From NCBI GenBank assembly GCA_026214975.1, contig CM047817.1:60730407-60794406 (forward strand): a DNA stretch of 64,000 bases, given 5' to 3'. The notes below the pieces were generated by a model that had not been told where the DNA came from, ran no database searches, and was given only the letters and a program-made list of their open reading frames with translations. The position numbers and the translations under genes were made by a program. This document shows positions 10,691 to 22,534 of this stretch, piece after piece (position 1 is the first letter of the stretch; every line of letters begins with the position of its first letter). The DNA is from Gentiana macrophylla. Its lineage: Eukaryota; Streptophyta; Magnoliopsida; Gentianales; Gentianaceae.

Positions 10691-11363
10691 CCAGTTTTTT
10701 GTAGTGCATTGACAGACAAGAAAAACAACGATTGAATTACAGAAGAACAAGCAGAAACTCTGTCAATTTGAAAAGCCTTCTATCTAAACTTAAAGGACAT
10801 ATTTAGAGATCAACTCAGTAATCAGAGCTCAAATTCCACATCAAGCACTGAGATTGATCAACAAATATGTGAATCCAATTCACACCGAATTGAAGCAATT
10901 GAATCAGAGAAATCTGAGAAGGAGTTGCAACCCTTTGTGATAGCTGCTGAAGGATTTGTTCTCAAGGAGCAGTATTGGAGACTGGGTCACTGAAGTTTTC
11001 GTAGCCAGGGAGTGACAGTCTTGGAGATTGTGAAGCTTGTGTAGCTAAGGACAATCTAACTATTGTATCAGTAAAACACAATAGTGAATTCCTCCTCATC
11101 ACATGAGAAGAGTGGATTAAGGGATTACACCACCCTGAACCACTATAAACCTTTGTATCTATTTACTTTCAGCACTTTACCTTACAGCACTTTAATTTAC
11201 TGCATATTATATATGTGATTGCATATCCTACTTTAAATCAACATTTTAATAAGGGACTTATCCGCTTCCAAAAAGCTATTATATTGAGAAAAGTTTTTTA
11301 AACTCTAATATAGTTATTCAACCCCCCCTCTGACTATACTTTTACCCTTCTCTAGGACCAACA

Positions 11364-12020
11364 CTGGCCCATCAACATATAGCTGCCAACAATGACTCGG
11401 CCGCTGTGGTGCAGACATTGTTGAAGTGCCTGGTTTGTCAATAGGGTGCGGACAAGATTGTTCTTCGGGCCACTCTTCATTGAAACTCATTTCCGCTCCA
11501 AAGTACGTTAATGCGTGAGCTTTTATTGCCTTCCTGGGCTCATAACGTATGTCGAACTCTGTGATCTAAATGGCCCAACGAAGCAGTCGGCTTGACAGGT
11601 CGGGCTTATGTTGCACTTGTCGTAATGGACTATCAGACAATACAATAATAGTATGTGAAGAAAAACAAGCCCTTAATTTTTGAGGGGCGACAACAAGCGA
11701 GCATGCTAATTTTTCATTATTAAAATAACGGCTCTCAACGGGACTAAGAGTTTTGGAAACATAGTAACGGGTTTTTGGAGGGTGCCGTCCTCCTTGACAA
11801 GAACTATGGCAACAACCCGGTTATAGGCCGCTAAATACAGAAACAAAACATTTTCTAGCAAAGGGTTGACCAAAAGTGGCGGACTCCCCAATAGGTCTTT
11901 AGAGCCTTAAAGGCTTGGAAGCATTCCTCAGTCCAGACAAAAGTCTTTTCTCTTTTCAGTACTTTGAAGAATGGCAAACATTTATCGGTAGATTTAGAGA
12001 TGAATCGGCCTAGTGTCTCC
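11364..12020 (-). pseudogene. RNase H / connection and start of second RNase H (element B)
   Basis: Minus-strand text near 11890-11710 reads LLENVLFLYLAAYNRVVAIVLVKEDG, the usual gypsy RNase H start (LYLAVS..AVSAVLVRE). Further along is KPDLSSRLLRWAIQITEFDI, then KAIKAHALTYF. It ends at WQLYVDGP, cut at 11364 by element A. A WxLYVDG motif after the KAIKAxAL linker marks the second, archaeal-type RNase H known in Tat/Ogre elements. That domain is only a few residues long here. Frameshifts are frequent. Confidence 0.78.
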
Positions 12021-12990
12021 TTCCTTTAAGCCTTTAAACCTCTTTGATAGTTTTTAGTGCCTGTATGTTCATGACCGCTTCGATTTTCTTGCGGTTCGCT
12101 TCAATTCGCATCTGGCTCACCACAAAGCCTAAAAACTTCCCTGCTTGCACTTGGCTGGATTGAGTTTCATAGAGTTTTTTTAATGTTGTCAAAAGTCTCC
12201 TGAAGATCTGTGGCGTGACTGCTACGTGCTGACTTGACAACCATATCATCAATATACGCTTTCATGTTTCTCCCAGTATGCGGCCCGAAAACCTTGTTCA
12301 CCATTCTCTGATATGTTGAACCTGCATTTTTAAGACCAAAAGGCATTATTTCAACATATTAAAGGCCGCCTGCAGCCCTGAAAGCGGTCATTTCTTTGTC
12401 ACAATTTTCCGTCTTCACTTGATGATACACATTATGCATCCAAAAAGCTTAGCATTTCGAACCCTGCAATCCCGTGTACTATTCTGTCGATTCTCGGAAA
12501 TTCATAAGGATCTTTGGGCAGGCTTTGTCCATATTGGTAAATACACACATCCTCCATTTTCCATTATGCTTCTAAACCATGACAACATTTTCCAACCATG
12601 TGGGATGTGCGTGCTCCTTTATAATTCCTCTCTGGACTAGCTTCTCCACTTTGAATTTTATGGTGATCTCTTTTTCACTAGAGAACTGATGAGCTTTCTG
12701 CTGTATCATCTTGAAATTAAGGTCGACATTCAGATAATACAGTGCGACCTTAGGCTCGACGCCCTTCATATAGGTCATGACCCATGCGAAGGCATCCAAG
12801 TTCGCTTTCAATAGAGTTATTAGTTCTTATCTTTCTTACTCATTTAGTTGAGCTCCAATTTTGATTTTCTGTTCCGGATATGTCTCATTCATAATCACTT
12901 CAACCAACTCATCATTTGCGGTAAAGTCTAGTTCATCTCTTACTTGCAAAGTACCTCTTCTTGGGCGGATTCCTTGAGTGTGTTGGCTTG
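12021..12990 (-). pseudogene. Gypsy reverse transcriptase (element B)
   Basis: The block 12811-12572 has LDAFAWVMTYMKGVEP, LNVDLNFKMIQQK and VEKLVQRGIIKE followed by PTWLENVVMV, the N-terminal RT of Tat-type elements. Near 12350-12240 the minus strand reads FGLKNAGSTYQRMVNKVFG and then YIDDMVVKS, so the catalytic Asp pair is visible. The block 12252-12034 ends with GKFLGFVVSQ and ANRKKIEAVMNIQA, the thumb region. At least three frame changes occur between these blocks. Confidence 0.85.
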
Positions 12991-13023
12991 ACCTTAGCCT
13001 GCTGTGAATTCGATCTGGTCGAT

Positions 13024-13693
13024 TCAGAGCCTTTTATAGTCGGCGTAGTCTGGGTATTCGGGCTGATTTTTGGTTATGTGCTTAAGTAGGAAATGTGGTC
13101 TGTTCACGGCGATCTCAATCCCATTGTACGTATAAAATTTTGCTCTTTTGTGCGGCACCGAAACAACCATTTGGAATCTTCTGAGGATGGGCAACCCCAG
13201 CATAGCAGTACAGTGAGAGTGTAAATCAACTATGAGGAAATTTACCTTCTCGATGCGGGTTTGGCTCGTAGTCCCTGATTTCAACATCTAGCTCGATTGT
13301 GCCAATAACCTTAACTTTGTCGTTTGAGAATCCTTTCAACATGCCAATGTAAGGTCTCAGGCTGGATTTTCCATAACCTACTCTTCGAAGGGTATCCATG
13401 TAAATGATATCTCTTCTAGCTCCCGTGTCTAAGAGGACTTGGTTCACTCCATAGTTGTTTATGCCTACTTGAATCACAATGGGCAGCTCCATTGGCCCCG
13501 ACGGACCCGCTAATTCACTTCGAGTGAATCTGTTCTGATTCTCCCAAGACAATTGGCTTTTCAAAATCCCTAACATTGTTGGAATTAATCTGACTTTTGA
13601 GCTTATTATTACTCGGGAACTCTTCCAAAATAACCCTGATCTCATTTGCATATTTATGGGGCTATCTGTCATCTTTGTTAGCGGTCCCACCAT
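13024..13693 (-). pseudogene. Aspartic protease region (element B)
   Basis: The block 13693-13226 contains ELPIVIQVGINNYGVNQVLLDTGARRDIIY. LLDTGA is the catalytic D-T-G of a retropepsin. It is followed by MLKGFSNDKVKVIGTIELDV, the flap and second half. A second block (13287-13024) in another frame continues with EKVNFLIVDLHSHCTAMLGLPIL, the conserved ILGRP-type end of the protease. One frameshift near 13260 separates them. Confidence 0.85.
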
Positions 13694-14028
13694 CGTCTTT
13701 CTTATGTTTGGATGTGGGTCCCTCTTCGATCAACCTCTCAATCGCTTTCCATAAAGTGATGAACTCATCAGTTATATGGCCGTGATCCTTATGAAACGGC
13801 AGTATTTTGATTCATTACGCCTATTAGGTTCGGTCTTCATGGGCCTCGGCTTTGGTAGATGGTCACGGATTTCATACATAATCTGGCTTGGTTAGGTAGT
13901 GAGCAAAGTGGAGTCGCACTCGTTGAACCTCAATGACTTCTTTATTTCTCGCTCTTGATTCTTACTACGATCCTCTCTGACATCATCTCTGATGTCCGAC
14001 TTACGATCCTCTCTTGGATGATGATGGT
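13694..14028 (-). pseudogene. gag C-terminal part (element B), cut by Athila insertion
   Basis: The minus strand near 13810-13735 reads FHKDHGHITDEFITLWKAIE, then RLIEEG. This matches the CxFHxDHGHxTEEC...IERLIxxG segment that ends gag in Tat-type elements. The stretch ends at the TSD ATGGT (14024-14028), where element C is inserted. The rest of gag continues beyond 24621. Confidence 0.75.
14024..14028. repeat. Target-site duplication ATGGT, left copy (element C)
   Basis: ATGGT directly precedes the LTR that starts TGATGGAGG. The same five bases follow the other LTR at 24621-24625. A 5-bp TSD supports a complete, undisturbed insertion. Confidence 0.93.
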
Positions 14029-15623
14029 TGATGGAGGTCAAGTTAAATTATTAACTCGATGCCTACTAACACACTAGCAAGAGAACTAGGTTCAATTGTA
14101 GTATAGCTAGATAGAGTCGAGGTCGATCCCACAGAGACTCGGCATAAATAAAACACAACTTTATCCTATTAGAACTAATTGAAAGGGCGGTCTATGACCA
14201 ACTAAATCCAGTAAATAAAATAGTGACAACCACAAGACACAAAAGACCACAAAGACAGACTAAAGACTACTAAAACACGGATAATACGGTTGATATTATC
14301 TAAACAAATAGTATTGATTACGCTAGTAGATTATAACTCCCCATATGAATTAGGATGATAACGAGACAAAACAAAGCGTTAAAGATTAATTATTATGACT
14401 ACGGAGTCATCCCCAAGGTAGATTTAGCTCCGGTTAGGCCCTCTAAATTATCGTGCCTCCATTACGTGACTTCGCCTTTTAATGCCTCCATCTCATATAA
14501 CTTCGACACAACTACTGAAACTAGGGATGCCGGTATAAACCGTAACCTCATCTAAGCAACATTCCTAGGGTAAGGCGTACTTCTTAGATGCCGATTCAAT
14601 CTATATCCTAAGTAACAATCACTTTTTGGGTTTCATGTTAAATTATGATGACAAATAATAAAGTTGATCGAGTTTAATTACTCGCTTTAATTCCAAATCG
14701 TAGAGAATCGACGTAGTCGAAGCCGATCATAATATTGCCCTACACATTACCACACTCGGTCGACCGAGCAACGACAAAGACTCGGGCGACCGAGTGACAC
14801 GCTCTAAGTCGACCGAACACACGATTCTGCATCGAACAAATCATGATTACTTCTTAACGTTTCTAACCTAAACACATGGGTTCAGTAAATTAATCTACAT
14901 CACGCAATCAATACAAGAAAAACTACTCCATAATAAAATACATCGATCTACGAATAAAGTTTGCATAATTGAATAGTCATACCTCGAATACGAGAGTGAC
15001 TCCCACTTTAATGCGCCCCAACCGGAGAATCCGATGAATCCACAACGAACGAACATAAAAATAAAACTAAAGACGTAAAAGCTAAAATTGTATGAATTGT
15101 TTTGTGTTGTAGTGGTGTGTCTTTCTCAAAGATCGTGGTCTTTGTTTATATAGGAGTTGTAGCCGACATAGGAGAATCGGAAGATTGACATGCATTTATC
15201 AACTTAGACTCGGGTGACCGAACGTACGCTTTCGGTCGACCGAATGGCATGGCTCGGTCGACCGAGCCTCCCTCTTTACACGTTTTCAAATTCGGTTCGT
15301 CTAACTTGTTCCCCACTCCATGCTTTTGAATTGATCTGATTAATCTTTTCTTCAATGCTCCGATTTTCTTCTCTTTTATCTTGAGATCTCCCGATTGCGT
15401 GATAATTATCTTCCCGATTTATCATGATCTCGCAAAATCAGCATTTATCACACAATTAATTGCTCTTTTATAATAAAAGCATTTAAATACCAATTATCAT
15501 ATTAATAATCACTTATCATTAAATAATAAATATAGACACGTGATTAAATATGAAATATATACAATTAACTCCGATTTAAGGTTATAATTGATGACATAAA
15601 TGGGTATATTTTAACTGTCATCA
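14029..15623 (-). repeat. 3' LTR of Athila element C
   Basis: On the plus strand it starts TGATGGAGGTCAAG and ends AACTGTCATCA, with a short inverted TGATG...CATCA at its ends. It pairs with 23019-24620. It contains perfect palindromes around GTCGAC (14755, 15252) and a TATA box on the minus strand. Confidence 0.95.
15145..15153 (-). promoter_or_regulatory. TATA box in 3' LTR of element C
   Basis: The minus strand reads CTATATAAACAAAGACC. The same box is at 24136-24144 in the 5' LTR. Confidence 0.7.
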
Positions 15624-15638
15624 AAATGCCCCCCACTT
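15624..15638 (-). other. Polypurine tract of element C
   Basis: The minus strand reads AAGTGGGGGGCATTT directly before the TGATGACAG start of the LTR. This is the usual Athila plus-strand primer. Confidence 0.9.
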
Positions 15639-17070
15639 AAACTTTGCTTCGTCCCGAACAAAGCATCAACAAGTTATTCCCCAAGACAACATTTTTTGTG
15701 GTCAACTCATACTTACACAAGAAACCCGAGTCAACTCATACCAGTCATGCTCATAAGATAAGCATTATTCACTACTCGCTATGAATCGAAGTGATTGTGT
15801 GCATGTGCATTGGTTTTATATAAATGTAGCAAGATTAGAGTTTATCTGAGACTTCATATCTAAATTCACCAACATCAAGCATTCATATTTCTTATGCCTC
15901 TGCAATGGTTAAAGCACTAGAACAATAAGCAAGAGCGTATCTATGGGTTTTGGACTTGAGACCTGAGTACTACTCAAGCCTCTAAAAATTGAAATTTTTC
16001 AATTTTGCATATTTTTCGAATACTACTAACCTCAAGGAAGAAAACTCTTCATAGAGTATCCCCCTATCTTAGATTAAGTATAGCATCGAATATTACCACA
16101 AGCGCGGGGCTACTTTGGTAATGTTACTACAAGCCCAGTGTTTTAATACATTGTCAAAACACAGGTACGTCCCAAGCTTATTACTCCACTTTTGTTGGCT
16201 AGAAGATCAGAATACATCAGTCGACAAACATCGACACTAGGTCCTCATAACCAATTATCTACGCAATGTACACATACTTCTTTCAATTATTATAGCTCAT
16301 GCGGTACTAAGCGATTCACATGTTGAGTAATTGAACAATACCTAACTACTTGCAATTGTTGGCATGAATATCCTTAAGTCTACTAACAATTTATCGCAAA
16401 AGTATAATATGACCACGTACTCACGCAACTTGGTTCATTTCCTATTAATTCTAAGTATAAGAACATCACAAGTTTAAGGGTACGAGTTAAACAACTTGGC
16501 ATTTATCCATAAAAATTTTTAAATTTGGCTCAATATTGTCTCAGTATTCCGTTCCCCTTGACTTTTTCAACATATAGCACAATATATAGCTAAGTCCCCT
16601 GCCCCCCACTTAAACATGGCATTGTCCTCAATGACAAAAATAAATGAGAGTTCAAGATGAAAGACTTAGCTCTGGAAACGGCTCCCAAGTAAAGGAACAA
16701 TATCGGAGTAATCATCGGCACAGCGTGGAGAGACAGACACATCCTGTATAAACAAACAAGCTCCACGAAATCGTCAAATACCATGTCTATGGAAGTTATA
16801 AAATAACGTGGCAGTAATTAGATATAGATATCTAAAAACAGTTTAAGCCACTTTACTTTATACTGCCATGGACAAGACCAAAAGGGATTTAGACCTAAAT
16901 AAAAACTCACATGACGGCTATCAAGGAAAAAACCTCGTTTATTCCGAACTTAGACTCGGAACATAGCGAGATGAAAAAAACCGTGATAGGCGCATGCTAC
17001 TTTATTAAAAAGAAAAACAAAAAAGATAGGTATAGGTAGTAGTTCTAAGTTTATAGTCGCTAGCTCGACT
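15639..17070 (-). other. 3' untranslated region of element C with second PPT copy
   Basis: 1.4 kb without a credible ORF on either strand. A second AAGTGGGGGGC tract lies at 16601-16611 (minus), with TTGAGGACAATGCCATG upstream of it. The Athila env-like gene is absent, or decayed beyond what I can recognise. Confidence 0.65.
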
Positions 17071-17074
17071 TAGC

Positions 17075-18240
17075 TCATGACGGTTTATTCATAGACAGGG
17101 TCAGCGAGGTACAAAACCTCCTCCTCAGCAGCAGGCGGAAGCCCGTGATAATGCTTAATACGATGTCCATTGACCACAAATCGGACTCGTTTTGAAATTG
17201 AATAGCTCCACCGCTCTCGGAAGGAAAGACTTGTTGTACTTGAAATGGGCCACACCATCTTGATTTCAACTTACCGGGGAAGAGTCTTAAGCGCGAATTG
17301 TACAAGAAAACCAGATCACCCTCTTGAAAGGTCCTATCCAGAATCTTCTTGTCAAGGAACTTCTTCGTGCGCTCCTTGAAAATCTTGGCATTCTCGTATG
17401 CCTCTAAACGAAACTCCTCCAGCGAGTTAATTCTAACATCCTTTCTCACCGCCAACGCGTCTCATCAAAATTTAGCATCCTTGTTGCCCACATGGCCCGG
17501 TGCTCCAGCCCACAGGTAGATGACATGCCTTTCCAAAAACAATCCTATACGGTGACATTCCAATCGAGGTTTTATATGCGATCCTATAAGCCCATAAAGC
17601 GTCGCCTAAACGTAACGACCAATCCTTCCTAGTCGTATTGTGCTTTTCTCCAGATACGCTTTATCTCTCGATTGGTGACTTCTACCTCGCCCACTAGTCT
17701 GGGGTGATATGCGATTGTTAGCTTATGTCGAACCCCATACTTAATCATCACCGTTCAAAAGGTTTATTACAAAAATGACTACCATTGTCGCTATAATCGC
17801 CCTCGGCGTCCCAAACCTTGTAAAAATGTTCTTCTTCAAGAATCTAACCACAACCAAAGATCGTTAGTAGGGAAGCAATGGCCTCAACCCATTTGGATAC
17901 ATAACCAACAACAACTAAGATATATCGGTTAGATAATGATGAAGTGAAGGGTCCAACAAAATCTATCCCCCAAACGTCAAAAAGCTCCACTTCTAAGATG
18001 CTCTTGAGTGGCATCTCATTCCTCCTGAAATATTGCCTGTCATTTGACAAGCATGACATGCCTTTGCATATTGGTGTGCATCCTTAAACAATGTCGGCCA
18101 ATAAAAGCGCATTGGAGGACCTTAGCCATGTTTTTTTCTCCCCGTAGTGTCCTCCAACTTCATAGGAATGACAATGCTTCAGATATCATTATACTCTTCT
18201 TCGGGCACACACCTCGAAAAATATTATCGATCCTAGCCTA
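17075..18240 (-). pseudogene. Athila integrase (element C)
   Basis: The block 18059-17844 has CLSNDRQYFRRNEMPLKSIL and then FDVWGIDFVGPF, where the Asp of GIDF is the first catalytic residue. It continues RYILVVVGYVSKWVEA. The block 17455-17075 has the C-terminal part: INSLEEFRLEAYENAKIFKE, then FQEGDLVFLYNSRLRLFPGK and SRWCGPFQV, as in Athila integrases. The middle part with the other catalytic residues (17460-17840) is in mixed frames. At least four frame changes occur. Confidence 0.85.
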
Positions 18241-18389
18241 AACAAATAAGGCTCATCCCAATAATAGTGTCTAAGATCTTTAAAGAACTTTTTCCTTTCT
18301 TGACAAAGTGAGATTCGGTGGTAGGTATTTTATGGATAGATAATTAACAAACAAACTAAACCATGGTTGCTTCTTCTCCTTCACAACCT
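18241..18389 (-). other. Spacer between RNase H and integrase domains (element C)
   Basis: Degenerate coding sequence in mixed frames. The text WDEPYLFRLGSIIF-like (minus, about 18270-18210) is typical of the gypsy integrase N-terminal linker. No intact frame. Confidence 0.45.
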
Positions 18390-18758
18390 CTATTCGCGAA
18401 GAAACAAAGAAAGACAATCATTATGTCCCCCGATGGTGGTGATGGAGAAAAGTTGTTCATCAGAAAAGATTCTCCTATCTCGTAATTCCTCACCATCCTC
18501 TAATTGTAAGCGCGATAGATGATCGGCCACCACGTTCTCACTTCCTTTCTTATCTCGGATTTCTACGTCAAATTCTTGCAACAAGAGAATCCATCTCAAC
18601 GATCTCGGCTTTGAATCTTGCTTTGCTAGGAGATACTTAAGAGCCGCATGGTCGATCCACACGGTGACTTTAGATCCCACTAAGTAAGATCTAAACTTGT
18701 CAAAGGCAAAGATAACGGCCGAAGTTCCTTCTCCGTTGTGGCGTAATTTCTTTGGCAA
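18390..18758 (-). pseudogene. Gypsy RNase H domain (element C)
   Basis: The frame reads [54 protein letters not shown] and then [11 protein letters not shown]. This is the classic end of the RT-linked RNase H of Athila elements (DHxALKYLL...ADHLSRL). It lies after the RT in the coding direction and before the integrase. Confidence 0.9.
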
Positions 18759-18989
18759 GCATTCAAAGTCCGGCTTGCATAATAAATGGGCCTAAAAATC
18801 TTATCTTTTCTCGACCCAAAGCGGCGCCAACGGCGAGATCACTTGCATCACACATCGGTTCAAACGGAAGATCCCAATCCGGTGCTACGAGCGGGTGCGA
18901 GAATCAATCTACTTTTTATTTCGTTGAAAGCTTTTATGCACTCATTAGAAAACACGAATGGCACATCCTTGGCCAATAATTCGGTAAAG

Positions 18990-20134
18990 AGGTCTCAGAG
19001 ACCAGGAAAAGTCCTTGATAAACCTACGATAAAATCCGGCGTGGCCTAAAAACCTCGCAAAGTTTTAAGATTAGTAGGTGGAAGTAATTTCTCGATCACC
19101 TCGACTTTGGCTCTATCCACCTCTATACCGTTCTTTGATATGCGGTGGCCCAGAACTATACCTTCCGTAACCATCAAATGACACTTCTCCCAGTTAAGCA
19201 CAAGATTAGTCTCTTCACATCTCTTCAATATTCGTGCTAGATGCGCGAGACATGAATCGAAATCGTCTCCAAATACGGAGAAATCATCCATAAAGATTTC
19301 CAAGAAATCTTCTACCATATCCGCAAATAATGACATCATACATCGTTGAAATGTCGCGGGGGCGTTGCACAATCCAAATGGCATTCGATTGTACGCAAAT
19401 GTCCCATATGGGCATGTAAATGTTGTTTTCTCACGATCTTCAGGTGAGATGTGGATTTGATAGTATCCCGAATATCCGTCGAGAAAACAATAGAAAGCAT
19501 GCCCTTTCGATCTCTCGAGCATTTGATCGATGAAGGAAGAGGAAAATGGTCCTTACGAGTTGCATCATTTAGTTTCCTAACGTCTATGCATACTCGATGA
19601 CGGTGATTAGCCTCACAGAATTAACTCATTCAACTCATTGGCTTGCAATCATCAATCCTCCCTTTTGGGAACTACGTGGATAGGGCTTACCCATTCGCTA
19701 TCAGCAATTGGAAATATAATTCCCATTTCTAGCATTTTTATAACCTCATCCCTAACCACGCCCTTTAATTGTGGGGTTAGACGCTTTGAGGTTGTGCAAC
19801 CGCTTTCTTTTCAGTGGTCCACGGAGATCTTGTGCATACATACGCTAGGACTAATGCCCTTAACGTTAGCTATGGTCCATCCAAATGCTCCGCGGTACTC
19901 TCTCGTAACTCTCATTAGTTTCTCCTCTTGTAAGTCCGTCAAGGATGAAGATATAATTAGCGGCAAAGTCTCATCTTGAAGAAATACATACTTCAAATTC
20001 GCAGGAAGAGGTTTTAAAGTCAAATTTGTGGGAGGTTCTTCCAAAGAGGTCTTCAACTTTTGACCAGTGAGTTTAAGTTCAAAGTACTTATGCCACGTTG
20101 GTCTATGATAGAATCTTTCAATCTCCGCAAACAC
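18990..20134 (-). pseudogene. Athila reverse transcriptase (element C)
   Basis: The N-terminal block (20134-19811) has LKPLPANLKYVFLQDETLPL, IISSSLTDLQEEKL and GWTIANVKGISPSVCMHKI. The core block (19522-19046) has YCFLDGYSGYYQIHI (catalytic Asp of FLDGYSG), TCPYGTFAYNRMPFGLCNAP and FMDDFSVFG (catalytic Asp pair; FMDD rather than YMDD). It then reads GHRISKNGIEVD. The stretch 19523-19800 links them in shifted frames and includes the RKDHFPLPFIDQML-like segment. The domain is almost complete apart from the frameshifts. Confidence 0.92.
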
Positions 20135-20167
20135 TTACTTCCTCTACTGTGTCTTGGGGTTCCTCTA

Positions 20168-20900
20168 CTACATCCACGGCCATATCATCTTCTCCTCCTC
20201 ACTACTCACGCACTTGACTTCATCTTCTTCTTCTAAGACAGCATCCAAAAAATCCTTGATACTTTCATGTTGTTGAAATTCTTGAACAATCCGATCAATG
20301 GAATCCAACATGAAACATGCATCCTCTCCATCATCAGGTTTCTTCATAGTGTCGAAGACATTGAATGCAACTCTCTCTTCGTTCACTCTTAACACCAACT
20401 CGCCTTTGTAAACATCAATTAGCGTTCTACTAGTGGCCATGAAAGGTCTCCCTAATATTAATGGCACTTCGTAGTTAGCTTCCATATCTAATACCACAAA
20501 GTCGACAGGAAATACAAACTTTTCAACTCTTACTAGCACATCCTCAACCACTCCACACGATTCTTTTGTGAGCGGTCAGCTAATTGCAATGTGATTGAGG
20601 TCTTCTTAAGATCTTTCATGCATAGCTTCCGAAAAATAGATAGTGGCATCAGTTCACGCTTGCTCTAGATCACACAAAGCTTTGTTCGGACATACGTTAC
20701 CTATGGTGCGAGGAATGAGAAAGCTTCCCGAGATCTTTGCATTTTGGGGTAACTTATGTTGAAGAATGGTGAGCACTCCTCATTAAGGCATATGGTCTCT
20801 AAATCTAGAAGTTTCCTTTTAGTTGAGGCGGCGTCTTTTAAAAACTTGGTGTACTCGGGCATTTCACCTAGTGCTTCAACTAGGGTATATTGATTTGTAA
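20168..20900 (-). pseudogene. Athila protease region (element C)
   Basis: The block 20551-20168 reads VEDVLVRVEKFVFPVDFVVL, then VPLILGRPFMATSRTLIDV, the ILGRPF end of an Athila-type aspartic protease, followed by an acidic tail (EEEDEVKCVSSEEEK). Upstream (20720-20620) the catalytic segment is readable as DL-(G)AS...LMPLSIFRKL. Compared with the usual DLGASVNLMPLS it lacks one G and one further base, so the frame is lost exactly at the active site. Both losses are single bases. Confidence 0.8.
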
Positions 20901-21269
20901 CTTACTAAACATATCCACGAACTTCTTATACCTCTTATTATCAAACTTAGGCTTCGGTTTTGGTGGAGGATAAGGTAGAGTTGAAGGATCGACATCGGTG
21001 AAAATTGGATACTTATTGTTGTAAAGTTCAACTCACAGGGCAGCGAGGTTCTTTATATCGTTCTTTGCTCAAGAAAAGTCTCTCAAGTATTAGTCTCACC
21101 GCTTGGCTCACCATCCTTATTCTTTGTGACTTTTTCTTTCTCTTGCAAGGATGGTGGAGTTACCTCTTTTCCACTTCTTGTCATGATCGCATTCAAATCC
21201 TTAGGGTTCTTCTCGGTGTTGCTTGGCAACCTCCGGGAGGTCTAGTTGAGACTTGCTCACCTAGTTGTC
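20901..21269 (-). other. gag-to-protease linker of element C
   Basis: Degenerate coding sequence with no intact frame. Proline/lysine-rich text (PSTLPYPPPKPKPKFDNKRY, minus, near 20985-20930) is the usual PPYPxR linker before the protease in Athila elements. Confidence 0.5.
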
Positions 21270-22534
21270 CTACCTGTGCGTGAGATTTTGGACTAGAGCT
21301 TCACGATTGGTTACCTTGGCATCGGTCTTACGACAATATTGGCTAAAGTTAGTGGCTAACTCAGCCATAGATTTTGAAAGTTGTCCCATATTGTCGGTGG
21401 CGACATTACTCGCTTTTTCTATCGCAGACTTCCCAACCAAAAGTTTTAGTCTCTTTGTGTGGTACATAAGGGGTAGGCGGTTTAGGCCTTTCTCTCGCAT
21501 TTATGTCACTATATCGGAATCCAGGATGGTTATGATTAGGTCTGCCCTCCCCGATATAATTGGCTTCTTGAAGCATCAGTATTCTCACTTTGAGGTGCTA
21601 CCTCGATTCCACCCTTTCTCTACTCTTGTCATCCTCTCTTGCATCCCATCTACCTTATTGTTGATAATGAAAGTTGTTCTAAGATTTTGGTAGATGCACT
21701 ATCATCAAATATGTCGTGCCATTTTCACAAGAGCTATGTCATTGCCTCCCATTGGCTATTCATCGCTATTTGCTCCATCTTCCCTTGTGCCTCCTCAGGA
21801 GATAAAAGAACAAACACTCCATTCTTTGGAGGCGTCTACTCTAATTTTCTCGTCTCTCTCAACCCATGGTAAGCAGTTTGCATTAAAAGCCAAAGAGAGA
21901 TGTCATGATGAGGACACTTCCTCATAGCTTCCTTAAAACGTTCCCAAGCTTGATCAAAACTCTCCCCAGGTTGTTGCTTAAATCCTAGGATGTCTTGGCG
22001 TAACTTAAAAGTTTTTCCTAAGGGAAAATACTTATTCATGAATTTTGCAACAATTGTTCCCAAGTTGTGATAGATCCAGCCTCTAAAGAGAGAAGCCATT
22101 GCTTAGCTTTATCTTTCAAGGTGAAAGGAAAAGCTTAAGGCGAATGTTACCCTCCGGGATTAATTTCGGTTTCATTTGTCTTCGACGATTTCCAAGAAAT
22201 AAATCACGTGAACACCAAGATCCTCGTTTTGGATTCCATGAAAAGTGGAATAGTTGGTCACCATTTGAATTACATTAGGCCTAGGGTGATAGACTTCCGA
22301 AAGATCTTGCGGTGCTACGATAAATGGAATGAATTTTTCAATAGTGGGCGTTGCATAACTTTGCAAAGTGCGCCTCGCTCCTTGAACTAGGGCTTGGTTC
22401 TCATTATTAGCATTTGCATTCACATTATTGGCATTATTAATAATGAGATTAGGTACCTGGTTTGGATTGATTGGATTGCCTTCCATTTCTACTTGATTCG
22501 AATGTGTTGAATGATCGGTTGTATGTCCTTCCAC
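21270..22534 (-). pseudogene. Athila gag (element C)
   Basis: The N-terminal block (22534-22172) is Asn-rich (NNANNVNANANNENQ) and has IEKFIPFIVAPQDLSEVYH, ending FLEIVEDK. The retrotransposon gag block (22099-21836) has MNKYFPLGKTFKLRQDILGF and GESFDQAWERFKEAMRKCPH, the core signature of Athila gag. Between 21500 and 21270 are NMGQLSKSMAELATNFSQYC-type heptad segments and a final TNREA region. Frames change at about 22130 and 21600. Gag would form the cytoplasmic virus-like particle. Confidence 0.88.

Larger units (their letters stand above)
6523..10706 (+). mobile_element. CACTA (En/Spm) DNA transposon, deleted, with CAT target duplication
   Basis: The left end is CACTACAAAAAAAC and the right end GTTTTTTGTAGTG, inverted CACTA termini. 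They are flanked by CAT at 6520-6522 and 10707-10709, the 3-bp TSD expected for this superfamily. Arrays of TTTGCGACGG repeats lie just inside both ends. The interior keeps a DUF4216-type C-terminal fragment and a Transposase_24 (TNPA-like) gene. I find no TNP2 catalytic transposase core, so this 4.2-kb copy is a deletion derivative that would need help to move. Confidence 0.95.
1..11363 (+). mobile_element. Element A: Sirevirus-like Ty1/copia retrotransposon, 5' end outside window
   Basis: The order of parts is gag linker, protease, integrase, reverse transcriptase, RNase H, extra ORF, PPT, 3' LTR on the plus strand. This is copia order (integrase before RT). The RNase H wording (HSRTKHIDVRHHF, STEDQLADIFTKPL), the long basic gag-to-protease linker and an ORF after pol fit the Sirevirus/SIRE lineage. 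The 5' LTR, PBS and gag N-terminus lie before base 1. The 3' LTR is interrupted by a CACTA transposon. The element ends with ACCAACA at 11363, directly against a gypsy RNase H region, so A inserted into element B. The predicted 5-bp TSD is CTGGC (11364-11368); its partner is outside the window. The coding frames are broken repeatedly, so A is not autonomous. Confidence 0.9.
5767..11363 (+). repeat. 3' LTR of Sirevirus A, split by CACTA element
   Basis: It starts TGTTAGGAAATTTTATTATG after the PPT and ends CTAGGACCAACA. The LTRs of F have the same start style (TGTTGGAAATAAAATTTATG) and end (GGGACCAACA). A C-rich tract (TTCAACCCCCCCTCT, near 11317) lies near the U5 end, as in F. Without the 4184-bp insert and one CAT copy the LTR is about 1.41 kb. 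U3 contains several CCGGCTGAGTAA / CGGCTAAGT-like repeats (5930-6240). Confidence 0.88.

Noticed and set aside
15639..17070. Env-like gene of the Athila element
   Set aside because: The place is right but there is no open frame or recognisable membrane protein sequence.
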